From assembly GCA_964611895.1 (NCBI GenBank), contig CAZTDN010000015.1, positions 1 to 64,000 on the forward strand: a DNA stretch of 64,000 nucleotides, written 5' to 3'. This DNA is from JAIEOG01 sp964611895. Its GTDB lineage: Bacteria > Bdellovibrionota > FAC87 > UBA2466. Both the position numbers and the translations under genes were made by a program. The notes beneath the pieces were generated by a model that worked only from the letters and a program-made list of their open reading frames with translations, was not told the origin of the DNA and did not search any database. Below are positions 1 to 8,330 of this stretch, in pieces (position 1 is the first letter of the stretch; each line of letters begins with the position of its first letter).

Positions 1-50
1 AAGGTGGCCGTACTGTCGGCGCCGGCGTGGTGACCGAGATTGTGGAGTAA
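1..50 (+). CDS. tuf: elongation factor Tu, C-terminal end (partial)
   Basis: The first 50 bases read, in the frame ending at the TAA of 48-50, as GGRTVGAGVVTEIVE, the typical C-terminal end of EF-Tu domain III. The rest of the gene lies left of the window. EF-Tu delivers aminoacyl-tRNA to the ribosome. tuf directly before rpsJ is the usual str/S10 junction. Only 15 residues are visible, but the motif is distinctive. Confidence 0.85.
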   Translation, partial: GGRTVGAGVVTEIVE

Positions 51-53
51 AAG

Positions 54-362
54 GTGCAAAGTCAGAGAATTCGTATTCGTCTAAAAGCTTTTGACTATAA
101 GCTCTTAGACCAATCTGTTTCGGAAATCGTGGAAACGGCGCGCCGGACAGGAGCCCGCATTGCTGGCCCTATCCCGCTCCCTACCAAGATAAATCGCTAC
201 ACAGTATTGAGATCCCCTCATGTGGATAAAAAGTCCCGTGAGCAATTTGAGATCCGTACCCATAAGCGCTTGATTGATATTCTCGAACCGACGCAGAACA
301 CAATCGACTCTCTGATGAAGCTCGATCTCTCTGCTGGCATCGATGTGACGATTACTTTGTGA
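54..362 (+). CDS. rpsJ: 30S ribosomal protein S10
   Basis: A 102-residue protein of normal S10 length with the family signatures RIRLKAFDYKLLDQS near the N terminus and GPIPLPTK in the middle. S10 is a 30S head protein and also the NusE antitermination factor. The start is a GTG three bases after the tuf stop, so translation is probably coupled to tuf. The next gene, seven bases downstream, is rplD rather than the expected rplC. Confidence 0.97.
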   Translation: MQSQRIRIRLKAFDYKLLDQSVSEIVETARRTGARIAGPIPLPTKINRYTVLRSPHVDKKSREQFEIRTHKRLIDILEPTQNTIDSLMKLDLSAGIDVTITL

Positions 363-369
363 GGACTGC

Positions 370-1008
370 ATGTTGTCTCTGCCCTTATATGACATGAGCA
401 AAAAGAAAGTCGGCAATGTCGACCTAAGTGATGGCGTTTTCGCAGCCGAAGTTCGCCCTCACCTGCTCAACGATGCTGTTCGTTATCAGATTGCAAAAAG
501 ATACGAACACCGCACCGCCAACTCTTTAACCCGGACTGAAGTGCACGGCACTCGGAAGAAAATGTACAAACAAAAGGGAACCGGCCAGGCTAGGCATGGA
601 GATGCCAAGGCGCCCATCTTCGTAGGTGGCGGCAAAGCGCATGGCCCCCGTCCACGGCAGGTTTTGCGCAAGCTGAACAAGAAAGTTCGGCGTGCGGCTT
701 TGATTAGCGCTCTTTCGCAGAACCAGAAGCTCGATCGGCTTTTTGTCGTTGATAAGCTTGAGCTCAAGGAAGTTAGCTCGAAGAGTGCGGCAGCTTGTCT
801 GAAGGCGTTTGGAGTAACATCTGCTTTGATTGTAAACAGCGATAAGGTCGCTTCGGAACAGCACTTTAACCGCAGTGTTTGCAATATTGAGAAAGTGAAA
901 CACATTTCTCCCGAAGGGATGAATGTCTTCGATATCCTCAAGTTCAAGAACATCATTATTAGCAAGAGCGCCGTGCAGCAGTTATCTGAAAGGTTGAGCC
1001 ATGTTTGA
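370..1008 (+). CDS. rplD: 50S ribosomal protein L4
   Basis: A 212-residue protein with the L4 core motif GTGQARHGDAKAPIFVGGG (residues about 70-90) and the arginine/lysine-rich loop that lines the exit tunnel. L4 binds 23S rRNA domain I and in enterobacteria represses its own operon. A GAGG ribosome site precedes the ATG at 370. The last eight bases overlap rplW. The upstream neighbour is rpsJ, so rplC is not at this locus. Confidence 0.96.
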   Translation: MLSLPLYDMSKKKVGNVDLSDGVFAAEVRPHLLNDAVRYQIAKRYEHRTANSLTRTEVHGTRKKMYKQKGTGQARHGDAKAPIFVGGGKAHGPRPRQVLRKLNKKVRRAALISALSQNQKLDRLFVVDKLELKEVSSKSAAACLKAFGVTSALIVNSDKVASEQHFNRSVCNIEKVKHISPEGMNVFDILKFKNIIISKSAVQQLSERLSHV

Positions 1009-1279
1009 TGTCATTCGGCGCCCTCTCATCACGGAAAAAAACACTCTCCGCTCGGGGCTTCACAACGAATATGCTTTTGAAGTGTCTCTGACTGCGAACC
1101 GCAAGCAGGTCAAAGATGCCGTAGAAAAACTCTTTGGTGTCAAAGTCGAGCGAGTCAACACCCTGATTTCCCGTAAACCAGCCCGCAAACTTGGCAAAAT
1201 GCCGGGTAAGCGCCGTTTGTGGAAAAAGGCTATCGTTAAATTGAAGGAGGGCGACAAATTCGAGTTTGCCGCCAGCTAA
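1001..1279 (+). CDS. rplW: 50S ribosomal protein L23
   Basis: A 92-residue protein beginning MFDVIRRPLITEKN, the L23 N-terminal signature. L23 sits at the polypeptide exit and docks trigger factor and SRP. It starts inside rplD (8-base overlap) and ends three bases before rplB. Length and sequence are ordinary for the family. Confidence 0.96.
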   Translation: MFDVIRRPLITEKNTLRSGLHNEYAFEVSLTANRKQVKDAVEKLFGVKVERVNTLISRKPARKLGKMPGKRRLWKKAIVKLKEGDKFEFAAS

Positions 1280-1282
1280 GCC

Positions 1283-2110
1283 ATGCCAACTATTTCTTAC
1301 AATCCGACAACGCCTTCTCGACGTTTTATTACGGGTTCTGACTTTTCGGAGCTTTCTAAAAAACGCCCCGAGAAAGGTCTCGTAGAAGCTAAGCCACGCA
1401 CCGGTGGCCGCAATAGCTATGGCCGTATTACCTCTCGCTTTCGAGGGGGCGGTCACAAGCGTAAATACCGTCTGATTGATTTCCGTCGGGACAAGAAGGA
1501 AGTCGTCGGGGTCGTTGCTGCCTTTGAATATGATCCCAACCGGACTGCACGGATCGCGTTGATCCACTATAAAGACGGTGAGAAACGCTACATTTTAGCT
1601 GTTGAAGGCATGAAAGTTGGCACCGAAGTAGTGGCGTCCGAGAACGCTGATATTCAAGTTGGTAATAACTTACCGATGAAGAAAATCCCGCCCGGCACGA
1701 ACCTGCATAACATCGAAGTCCGCCCACTTGCGGGTGGAAAGATGGTTCGAAGTGCCGGTGGCATGGCTTCGCTAGTGGGTTTCGAGGGCGGATACGCCCA
1801 GCTCCGAATGCCTTCCGGCGAAATCCGCATGGTTTCCGAGGACTGCTGGGCCACTGTTGGACAAGTGGGCAACTTGGAGCACGAAAATCGTGTTATTGGA
1901 AAGGCTGGTCGTAATCGTTGGTTGGGCTTCCGCCCCCACAACCGCGGTGTTTCCATGAACCCAGTAGATCACCCGATGGGTGGTGGTGAAGGCCGCACTT
2001 CTGGAGGCCGTCACCCAACAACACCTTGGGGCAAGAAGACTAAGGGTAAAAAGACCCGCAATAGCAAGCGCACGGATCGGTTCATTATCCGTGATAGAAG
2101 GAGAAAGTAG
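1283..2110 (+). CDS. rplB: 50S ribosomal protein L2
   Basis: A 275-residue protein with the L2 signatures GGRNSYGRITSRFRGGGHKRKYR near the N terminus and the C-terminal block around NPVDHPMGGGEGRTSGGRHP. That block contains the histidine next to the peptidyl-transferase centre. L2 is needed for subunit joining. It lies in the normal position between rplW and rpsS. Confidence 0.97.
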   Translation: MPTISYNPTTPSRRFITGSDFSELSKKRPEKGLVEAKPRTGGRNSYGRITSRFRGGGHKRKYRLIDFRRDKKEVVGVVAAFEYDPNRTARIALIHYKDGEKRYILAVEGMKVGTEVVASENADIQVGNNLPMKKIPPGTNLHNIEVRPLAGGKMVRSAGGMASLVGFEGGYAQLRMPSGEIRMVSEDCWATVGQVGNLEHENRVIGKAGRNRWLGFRPHNRGVSMNPVDHPMGGGEGRTSGGRHPTTPWGKKTKGKKTRNSKRTDRFIIRDRRRK

Positions 2111-2113
2111 TTC

Positions 2114-2404
2114 ATGGCTCGTTCGATTAAAAAAGGCCCTTTTGTGGCCGAAGACCTTCTAAAGAAGGTGGAAAAGGCACAAGCCACGAACGACAAGAAA
2201 GTCATCAAGACTTGGTCCCGACGTTCGACGATTGTTCCTGAGTTTGTGGGATTGACCTTTGCTGTTCATAACGGGCGAAAGTTTTTGCCGGTTTTTGTGA
2301 CCGAGAACATGGTTGGCCATAAACTGGGTGAGTTCGCCTTAACCCGAACTTTTCATGCACACTCCGGTGACCGAAAAACCAAAGTAGAAGGAGCAGCGAA
2401 GTAA
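2114..2404 (+). CDS. rpsS: 30S ribosomal protein S19
   Basis: A 96-residue protein starting MARSIKKGPFVAEDLLKKV with the conserved middle KTWSRRSTIVPEFVG and FVTENMVGHKLGEF, all typical of S19. It binds 16S rRNA with S13 in the 30S head. Its TAA stop shares one base with the rplV ATG (TAATG), a translational-coupling junction. Confidence 0.97.
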   Translation: MARSIKKGPFVAEDLLKKVEKAQATNDKKVIKTWSRRSTIVPEFVGLTFAVHNGRKFLPVFVTENMVGHKLGEFALTRTFHAHSGDRKTKVEGAAK

Positions 2405-2739
2405 TGGAAATTACAGCAAAGCTTCGGTATGCCCGAATTACACCGAGAAAGGCTCGGTTGGTCGGAGACCTCTGCAAAGGGCTCCCGGTTGCAAAAGCCA
2501 GTTTTCAGCTCGACTACTCTCAAAAAAAGGGCGGAAAAATTCTCTCTAAGCTTCTTAAATCGGCTGTCGCAAACGCCCGCGAAAAAGGCGGTATTGATTT
2601 GCAAAACCTGTACGTGAAACGGGTTGTCGTAGGGGATGCTCCTATGTTGAAGCGGTTCATGCCTCGTGCAATGGGCCGAGCCACAAAGATTCGCAAGAAA
2701 ATGAGTCACGTCACGGTGATTCTGGACGAGGCAAGGTAG
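2404..2739 (+). CDS. rplV: 50S ribosomal protein L22
   Basis: A 111-residue L22 with the N-terminal RYARITPRKARLVGDL block and the C-terminal beta-hairpin PRAMGRATKIRKKMSHVTVIL that extends into the exit tunnel (the macrolide-resistance loop in other species). Coupled to rpsS by a one-base overlap. Confidence 0.97.
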   Translation: MEITAKLRYARITPRKARLVGDLCKGLPVAKASFQLDYSQKKGGKILSKLLKSAVANAREKGGIDLQNLYVKRVVVGDAPMLKRFMPRAMGRATKIRKKMSHVTVILDEAR

Positions 2740-2742
2740 AAA

Positions 2743-3429
2743 GTGGGACAGAAGACACATCCAATTGGGTTTCGTCTTGGTGTAAACAAGACGTGGAGTT
2801 CGAAGTGGTACAGCAAACGCGAGTACATCAAGTTTCTCCACGAAGACTTGAAGCTAAGAGCGTTTCTGAAAAAGAAACTACGTCACGCCGGTGTTTCAAA
2901 AATTGAAATTGAGCGTGTCGCCCAGAAAGCGAAAATTAATATTTACACTGCTCGTCCCGGTATCGTGATTGGAAAAAAGGGCTCTGGAATCGACCAGCTT
3001 AAGGCAGAAGCCCAAAAAGTCGCGAGTAGCGAGATCTTTTTGAACATCATGGAAGTGCGCAAGGCCGAAGCCGATGCGCAGTTGATAGCTGAAAGCATTG
3101 CAGATCAGCTGCAAAAGCGTATTGCTTTCCGCCGTGCCATGAAAAAAGCAATGAGCCAAGCCTTTAAGTTCGGCGTAGCCGGAATCAAAGTGCAGTGTTC
3201 TGGCCGTTTAGGAGGCGCAGAAATCGCTCGGGTGGAACGCTATGCAGAAGGCAGCGTGCCTCTACACACATTGCGCGCCGATATCGACTATGGCACGACC
3301 GAAGCTTATACAACCTACGGCCAGATCGGGATCAAGGTCTGGGTTTATAAAGGTGAATTGCTAGGTAAAGGGTATTTTGACAAACCGGATGCTATTCCGG
3401 CCCAACAGCAGCAGCCTGAGGCGAAGTAG
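2743..3429 (+). CDS. rpsC: 30S ribosomal protein S3
   Basis: A 228-residue protein starting at a GTG with MGQKTHPIGFRLGV. A KH domain with the GKKGSGID loop spans about residues 40-110. The C-terminal domain carries QCSGRLGGAEIAR. S3 guards the mRNA entry tunnel. The short Gln-rich tail (AQQQQPEAK) is unremarkable. Confidence 0.97.
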   Translation: MGQKTHPIGFRLGVNKTWSSKWYSKREYIKFLHEDLKLRAFLKKKLRHAGVSKIEIERVAQKAKINIYTARPGIVIGKKGSGIDQLKAEAQKVASSEIFLNIMEVRKAEADAQLIAESIADQLQKRIAFRRAMKKAMSQAFKFGVAGIKVQCSGRLGGAEIARVERYAEGSVPLHTLRADIDYGTTEAYTTYGQIGIKVWVYKGELLGKGYFDKPDAIPAQQQQPEAK

Positions 3430-3432
3430 CTT

Positions 3433-3849
3433 ATGTTAGCACCAAAGAGAGTTAAATATCGCAAGATGATGAAAGGCCGAATGCGGGGAAAAGCCTATAG
3501 AGGCTCCACCCTTAACTTCGGAGATTTTGGTTTGCAGGCCATGGAATGCGGGCGCATTACCGCCCGTCAGATTGAGGCTAGTCGTGTGGCCATTACCCGC
3601 CACGCAAAAAAATCGGGCAAAATGTTCATCCGCATCTTCCCCGATAAACCTATTTCCAAGAAGCCCGCTGAAACCCGCCAAGGGGGCGGTAAAGGTGCGC
3701 CGGAATACTGGGTAGCCACCATTCGCCCTGGTTTGATTTTGTTTGAGATGGAAGGCGTGACAGCTGATGTAGCAAAGCAGGCGTTCTCGCTTGCGGCTCA
3801 CAAGCTTCCGCTAAAGACTAAGTTTATCCAACGAGGAGTAACGCTGTAA
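3433..3849 (+). CDS. rplP: 50S ribosomal protein L16
   Basis: A 138-residue L16 beginning MLAPKRVKYRKMMKGRMRGKAYRG, with the conserved RIFPDKPISKKPAETRQGGGKG segment that contacts the A-site tRNA. Its TAA overlaps the ATG of rpmC by one base. Confidence 0.97.
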   Translation: MLAPKRVKYRKMMKGRMRGKAYRGSTLNFGDFGLQAMECGRITARQIEASRVAITRHAKKSGKMFIRIFPDKPISKKPAETRQGGGKGAPEYWVATIRPGLILFEMEGVTADVAKQAFSLAAHKLPLKTKFIQRGVTL

Positions 3850-4049
3850 TGAAAGCCTCGGAAATTAGAGAGCTCGGCGCAGCCGATCTGAAAGTACGCG
3901 TTGGTCAGTGGAAAGAAGAACTTTTCCGCGCAAAACTGAAGAAGTTTGGCGGAGAAGTAAAAGACACAACGGCAACCCGCAAACTGCGTCGCACGATTGC
4001 GCGAGCTGTTACGATTTTGGGAGAGAAGGAAAAAAATGGCGGAAATTAA
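3849..4049 (+). CDS. rpmC: 50S ribosomal protein L29
   Basis: A 66-residue two-helix protein starting MKASEIRELGAADLKVRVGQWKEELF and containing the TRKLRRTIARAVTIL helix typical of L29. L29 is near the exit tunnel beside L23. Its last 14 bases overlap the start of rpsQ. Confidence 0.94.
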   Translation: MKASEIRELGAADLKVRVGQWKEELFRAKLKKFGGEVKDTTATRKLRRTIARAVTILGEKEKNGGN

Positions 4050-4299
4050 GAAAAAGAACCGTCAGACGATCCGCGGTGTTGTTACCAGTGACAAAATGGA
4101 CAAGACTCGGATCATCCAAGTGAAGCGCAACCTGAAGCACAACCTTTATTTAAAAGGCGTGGTTCGAGACGCAAAGTTCTTCATCCACGATGAAAAGAAC
4201 GAGACCAAAGTAGGAGACCTTGTAGTTGCTGTTGCGACTCGTCGTCTTTCCAAAAATAAGAGCTTCCGCGTCCTCAAAGTTTTGGAAAAAGGTGCATAA
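4036..4299 (+). CDS. rpsQ: 30S ribosomal protein S17
   Basis: An 87-residue S17 starting MAEIKKKNRQTIRGVVTSDKM, with the OB-fold block KMDKTRIIQVKR. The frame is open further upstream, but the ATG at 4036, preceded by AGAGAAGGA, restores the family N terminus. This start lies inside rpmC (14-base overlap), implying coupled translation. S17 is a primary 16S rRNA-binding protein. Confidence 0.95.
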   Translation: MAEIKKKNRQTIRGVVTSDKMDKTRIIQVKRNLKHNLYLKGVVRDAKFFIHDEKNETKVGDLVVAVATRRLSKNKSFRVLKVLEKGA

Positions 4300-4302
4300 G
4301 AG

Positions 4303-4680
4303 ATGATCCAGAATGAATCCTATTTGAATGTAGCGGACAACTCGGGCGCCCGTACTGTCATGTGCTTTAAGATCCTCGGCGGAAGTCGACGTCGATATGC
4401 GAGCATTGGTGACATCATTGTGGTGGCTATTAAGGACGCACTGCCTACTTCCAAAGTAAAAAAAGGGACAGTAGCAAAAGCCGTTGTTGTGCGGACGAAG
4501 AAAGAAATTCGACGTCAAGACGGTACTTACATCCGTTTTGATGATAACGCTGCGGTGTTGTTGAATAACAACTTAGAGCCTATTGGTACCCGTATCTTTG
4601 GGCCCGTTGCTCGCGAACTCCGCGTCCCTTCTAAAGACGGCTACATGAAAATCATTTCATTGGCTCCGGAGGTTCTGTAA
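4303..4680 (+). CDS. rplN: 50S ribosomal protein L14
   Basis: A 125-residue L14 starting MIQNESYLNVADNSGARTVMC, with RIFGPVARELR near the C terminus. L14 forms part of the subunit interface with L19. The TAA shares one base with the rplX ATG. Confidence 0.97.
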   Translation: MIQNESYLNVADNSGARTVMCFKILGGSRRRYASIGDIIVVAIKDALPTSKVKKGTVAKAVVVRTKKEIRRQDGTYIRFDDNAAVLLNNNLEPIGTRIFGPVARELRVPSKDGYMKIISLAPEVL

Positions 4681-5006
4681 TGGAACGTACGATTAAACAC
4701 GTCAAAAAGAACGACGTCGTTCAGGTTCTTTCTGGAAAAGACAAAGGAAAGACCGGGAAGATTTTGCGAATCAACAACAAGACTGGAAGAGTCACTGTTG
4801 AAAAAGTGAATATGATTAAACGCCACAAAAAGGCGACAGGGAAAACCCCGGGCGGAATCGTGGAGATGGAAGCGCCCATTCACGCGTCTAATGTTTTGCT
4901 CTATGCGGACTCGCTAGGCAAAGGCGTTCGGACTCAAGTGAAAGTGCTTGATGGCGGAAAGAAAGTCCGCTTCAACGCAAAAAACAATCTCCAGTTGGAT
5001 AAGTGA
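4680..5006 (+). CDS. rplX: 50S ribosomal protein L24
   Basis: A 108-residue L24 with the KOW motif DVVQVLSGKDKGKTGKILRIN at about residues 12-32. The following KVNMIKRHKK and GGIVEMEAPIHASNV blocks are typical. L24 nucleates early 50S assembly. It has a one-base overlap with rplN. Confidence 0.97.
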   Translation: MERTIKHVKKNDVVQVLSGKDKGKTGKILRINNKTGRVTVEKVNMIKRHKKATGKTPGGIVEMEAPIHASNVLLYADSLGKGVRTQVKVLDGGKKVRFNAKNNLQLDK

Positions 5007-5010
5007 GACG

Positions 5011-5565
5011 ATGGTTAGACCGCGTTTACTAGAACATTTTAATAAGAAAATCGTGCCTGAGCTTCTTACGGAGCTTAAGTACTCGAACCCTATGCAGGTT
5101 CCTAAACTTGAAAAGATCGTCGTCAGTATGTGCTTGAAAGAAGCCACGAGCGATATGAAAGTCATGGAAACTGCAATGGCCGAGCTCAGCGCTATTACTG
5201 GCCAAAAGCCTAAGATGACTCGCTCCAAAAAGGCGATTGCTGCATTCAAACTGCGTGCTGGTATGCCTCTTGGAGCCGTGGTCACCTTGCGCGGCGCTAA
5301 AATGTACGAATTTCTCGATCGATTCACCAATGTTGCGCTGCCTCGTGTACGCGATTTCCGTGGGCTTTCCCCCACTGGTTTTGACGGGGCTGGCAACTAT
5401 TGTGTGGGTGTAAAAGAGCAGATTATTTTTCCCGAGATCAACTACGATAAAATCGACAAGACTCGGGGAATGAATGTGGTTTTTCAAACATCGGCTAAGA
5501 ACGATGCGGAAGGATATCAGCTTTTGGAAAAGCTCGGCGTTCCTTTCCGTAAAAAGGGAAGCTAA
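5011..5565 (+). CDS. rplE: 50S ribosomal protein L5
   Basis: A 184-residue L5 from the ATG at 5011 (MVRPRLLEHFNKKIVPEL). The frame extends upstream to 4948 but that stretch lies in rplX and lacks family similarity. Conserved blocks TGQKPKMTRSKKAIAAFKLR and PRVRDFRG are present. L5 binds 5S rRNA and the P-site tRNA elbow. Confidence 0.96.
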   Translation: MVRPRLLEHFNKKIVPELLTELKYSNPMQVPKLEKIVVSMCLKEATSDMKVMETAMAELSAITGQKPKMTRSKKAIAAFKLRAGMPLGAVVTLRGAKMYEFLDRFTNVALPRVRDFRGLSPTGFDGAGNYCVGVKEQIIFPEINYDKIDKTRGMNVVFQTSAKNDAEGYQLLEKLGVPFRKKGS

Positions 5566-5578
5566 AGGGTAACGAAGC

Positions 5579-5764
5579 ATGGCTAAAACGTCCCTCATGG
5601 TAAAAGCAGCGCGGAAACCAAAGTTTAAGGTCCGCAAATACAACAGATGCCCGCGGTGCGGACGCTCCCGGGCTTTCTTGCGCAAGTTTCACTTGTGTCG
5701 TTTGTGCTTTAGGCAACTAGCGCTTCAAGGTTTCTTACCTGGCGTAATTAAGGCGAGTTGGTGA
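5579..5764 (+). CDS. rpsN: 30S ribosomal protein S14, short zinc-binding type
   Basis: A 61-residue protein with two CxxC pairs (NRCPRCGR and HLCRLCF), so this is the short zinc-ribbon (C+) S14, not the longer zinc-free form. S14 assembles late into the 30S head. Located normally between rplE and rpsH. rpmJ and rpsD in this window also keep zinc-binding cysteines. Confidence 0.95.
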   Translation: MAKTSLMVKAARKPKFKVRKYNRCPRCGRSRAFLRKFHLCRLCFRQLALQGFLPGVIKASW

Positions 5765-5771
5765 TTTCTTT

Positions 5772-6167
5772 ATGATGACAGATCCTATTGCAGACTTATT
5801 GACCCGGGTTCGTAACGGTGTGCATGCGAAGCAACCCAAAGTGGATATTCCGGCGAGCCAGCTGAAAGTCTCGATTGTCGACCTTTGGAAAAAAGGTGGT
5901 TATATCAAGAACTACAAGCTGTACCGCCAGGGGCAGCGAGGCGTTCTTCGAGTCTATTTGAAATACGTGGATAAAGGGACCCCGGTTATTCAGGGGCTCC
6001 GTCGTGTAAGCCGTCCAAGCCGCCGGGTTTACGCATCTTACGATAAGATCCCAAAAGTATTGAACGGTCTTGGGATGGCTGTTGTTTCTACTTCCAAAGG
6101 AGTGGTGACTGACGAGGCAGCCCGGGAAACAAAAATTGGCGGCGAAATCCTTTGCTCGATTTGGTGA
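5772..6167 (+). CDS. rpsH: 30S ribosomal protein S8
   Basis: A 131-residue S8 starting MMTDPIADLLTRVRNG; two consecutive ATGs (5772, 5775) are possible. The C-terminal block GLGMAVVSTSKGVVTDEAAR is diagnostic. S8 binds central-domain 16S rRNA and represses spc-operon translation in enterobacteria. No regulatory site was identified here. Confidence 0.96.
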   Translation: MMTDPIADLLTRVRNGVHAKQPKVDIPASQLKVSIVDLWKKGGYIKNYKLYRQGQRGVLRVYLKYVDKGTPVIQGLRRVSRPSRRVYASYDKIPKVLNGLGMAVVSTSKGVVTDEAARETKIGGEILCSIW

Positions 6168-6172
6168 GATAA

Positions 6173-6712
6173 ATGTCCAGGATTGGAAAAAAACCTATTA
6201 AACTCACAGCTGGCGTGAAAGTGCAGTTCCAGAAGCCCGTTTTGGAAGTCTCCGGAAAAGGAGGCGCCATGAAACGCACTCTGCCCGAGTCCATTTCGGT
6301 GGACATCAAGGCAGACGAGCTGCACGTTACAAACACTTCGGATGATCCAAACCTAAAAGCTCTCTACGGTCTCAACCGGACCCTGATTGCCAATATGGTT
6401 AAAGGTTGTTCCGAGGGGTACGTAAAACAACTTGAGCTTCAGGGCGTGGGATACCGCGCTCAGACGGCGGGTACCCGTATCAATCTGCAGCTTGGGTTTT
6501 CACACCCTGTTGAATTTGATCTCCCGGCCGGCATTTCAGCTGCAGTTGAAGCCAATACGAAGATCACTTTAAAGGGTGCTGACAAAGACCTTTTAGGCGT
6601 TACAGCCGACCGCCTAAGAAAAATTCGGCCGCCAGAACCCTACAAAGGAAAAGGCATCCGCTATGCCGGTGAAGTCGTGACCTTGAAACAAGGTAAGACG
6701 GCCGGAAAGTAA
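6173..6712 (+). CDS. rplF: 50S ribosomal protein L6
   Basis: A 179-residue L6 starting MSRIGKKPIKL, with two repeated L6 domains. The C-terminal signature RKIRPPEPYKGKGIRY lies at about residues 148-165. L6 is near the sarcin-ricin loop and is required for late 50S assembly. Standard length and position. Confidence 0.97.
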   Translation: MSRIGKKPIKLTAGVKVQFQKPVLEVSGKGGAMKRTLPESISVDIKADELHVTNTSDDPNLKALYGLNRTLIANMVKGCSEGYVKQLELQGVGYRAQTAGTRINLQLGFSHPVEFDLPAGISAAVEANTKITLKGADKDLLGVTADRLRKIRPPEPYKGKGIRYAGEVVTLKQGKTAGK

Positions 6713-6721
6713 GAGGAATCC

Positions 6722-7105
6722 ATGTCTAAGGTTATTCGAAATCAAACTAGTCCAAGAGCTGCTACAAGGCTCAAGCGTAAAGTTCGGATCCGCAAAAAGA
6801 TCCAGCGCCACCAAGGAAAAGTGGTGCGGCTCGTCGTTTACCGCAGCAATAAGTTTCTGTACGCGCAGCTTGTGGATGACGGCAAGGCTCATACTTTGGC
6901 TCAAGCGAACACTCGAGAAGATTCTTTCAAAGCCCTGAAGTCCCGACACAACATTGAGGCGGCTAAGTCTCTGGGGGGGCTTATTGGAAAACGCGCTTTG
7001 GAAAACAAGGTCGATCGAGTTCTTTTCGACCGAAATGGTTTTGATTATCACGGCCGCATTCAGGCTATCGCTGAAGGCGCAAGAGAGGCAGGGCTTCAGT
7101 TCTAA
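6722..7105 (+). CDS. rplR: 50S ribosomal protein L18
   Basis: A 127-residue L18 with RRHQGKVVRLVVYRSNKFLYAQ-like core and the C-terminal DRNGFDYHGRIQAIAEGAREAGL signature. It binds 5S rRNA with L5. Its TAA shares one base with the rpsE ATG. Confidence 0.97.
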   Translation: MSKVIRNQTSPRAATRLKRKVRIRKKIQRHQGKVVRLVVYRSNKFLYAQLVDDGKAHTLAQANTREDSFKALKSRHNIEAAKSLGGLIGKRALENKVDRVLFDRNGFDYHGRIQAIAEGAREAGLQF

Positions 7106-7611
7106 TGGCTACCAAGCACCAACGAATTAATCCGAATGAAATCGATCTAGCAGAACGCATTGTTTACATTAATCGCGTCGCCAAAGTAGTTAAGGGCGGT
7201 CGGCGGTTCAGTTTTAGTGTTATCGTTGTCGTAGGAGATGCAAACGGCGTAGTCGGGATCGGGCTCGGAAAAGCCCGTGAAGTCCCCGAGGCGATTCGAA
7301 AAGCAGGCGAGTCTGCTCGCAAGAACCTAGTAAAGGTCCCGCTCTTTCAAGGAACCTTTCCGCACGACATCACGGGAAAATTTGGAGCAGCTTCAGTCTT
7401 GCTTCGTCCCGCCTCGGAAGGAACAGGCGTTATCGCAGGTGGGGCATGCCGATCTGTTTTGGAAATGGCTGGTGTGCGGAATGCGTTAACAAAAGCCTTT
7501 GGCACTACAAATCCTCACAATTTGGTGAGGGCTACTTTGGATGGCTTAAGAGGGCTGCGTAGCCCCGATGTTATCCAACGCATGCGTGCAGCGGAAGGAC
7601 ATGCCTCCTAA
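7105..7611 (+). CDS. rpsE: 30S ribosomal protein S5
   Basis: A 168-residue S5 with the dsRBD-like N-terminal region (ERIVYINRVAKVVKGGRRF) and the GxGIGKA-type helix GIGLGKAREVPEAIRKA. The C-terminal LLRPASEGTGVIAGG block is also present. S5 affects decoding fidelity and mRNA unwinding. Its start overlaps rplR by one base. Confidence 0.97.
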   Translation: MATKHQRINPNEIDLAERIVYINRVAKVVKGGRRFSFSVIVVVGDANGVVGIGLGKAREVPEAIRKAGESARKNLVKVPLFQGTFPHDITGKFGAASVLLRPASEGTGVIAGGACRSVLEMAGVRNALTKAFGTTNPHNLVRATLDGLRGLRSPDVIQRMRAAEGHAS

Positions 7612-7629
7612 AAGGCGTGTTAGAGGAAA

Positions 7630-7818
7630 ATGGCAAAGAAACTTGAGTTGAAACTAATTCGAAGCACCAACGGAACCCCCCAATGGATGCGCGTAATCGT
7701 CAAGACCTTGGCGTTGCGCCGACTGAACTACACTAAGGTAGTGGGTGACACAGGCGCCATTCGTGGAATGGTTGCCAAAGTTCCGCATCTCGTATCGATG
7801 AGAGAAGTAGAGGAGTGA
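7630..7818 (+). CDS. rpmD: 50S ribosomal protein L30
   Basis: A 62-residue bacterial L30 with the ferredoxin-like core (KLIRSTNGTPQWMRVIVKTLALRRLN) and the C-terminal GMVAKVPHLVSM signature. Ordinary size. GAGG-containing bases precede the ATG. Confidence 0.94.
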   Translation: MAKKLELKLIRSTNGTPQWMRVIVKTLALRRLNYTKVVGDTGAIRGMVAKVPHLVSMREVEE

Positions 7819-7823
7819 GGCAA

Positions 7824-8330
7824 ATGCCGCAGGAACTCGCATTAGGTTTAGATAATCTTCAGGCCGCAGATGGATCCCGCAAGGAACGCATCCGAAGAGG
7901 CCGTGGGACCGGATCTGGTTTGGGAAAAACTTCCGGACGGGGTGGCAAAGGCCAAACAGCTCGATCTGGCAAGGGGCGTCCCCGTGGATTCGAGGGTGGC
8001 CAGATGCCACTTTATCGACGTTTGCCGAAGTTTGGCTTCAACTCCCCATTCCGACGTCATTTTCAGCTAGTGAATGTTTTCGCTTTGGAGACTCATTTCA
8101 ATAATGGCGACACGGTGGATGCTGAAGCGCTGCAGAAGAAGGGGCTCGTGAAATCGACTGATGGATTGATCAAAATCCTCGGCGAGGGCGCGCTCTCGAA
8201 AAAACTGGTTGTAAAAGCGCACAAGTTCTCCAAGTCAGCCACTCAGAAAATCAATCAGGCCGGTGGCCAGGTTGAGGAAATCAAAATCCCAGGCGAGTCG
8301 GCAGAGGAGAGCAACGTTGGCAGCGGTTGA
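7824..8330 (+). CDS. rplO: 50S ribosomal protein L15
   Basis: A 168-residue L15 with the Gly/Arg-rich N-terminal block RRGRGTGSGLGKTSGRGGKGQ and GFEGGQMPLYRRLPKFGF. I start at the ATG of 7824, six bases after AGGAGTGAGG. A GTG at 7815 is in frame but overlaps the ribosome site. The last 14 bases overlap the proposed secY start. Confidence 0.94.
   Translation: MPQELALGLDNLQAADGSRKERIRRGRGTGSGLGKTSGRGGKGQTARSGKGRPRGFEGGQMPLYRRLPKFGFNSPFRRHFQLVNVFALETHFNNGDTVDAEALQKKGLVKSTDGLIKILGEGALSKKLVVKAHKFSKSATQKINQAGGQVEEIKIPGESAEESNVGSG

Noticed and set aside
959..1567. Minus-strand open frame of 202 codons opposite rplW/rplB
   Set aside because: Shadow of strongly recognised ribosomal protein genes; no family similarity and no ribosome site.
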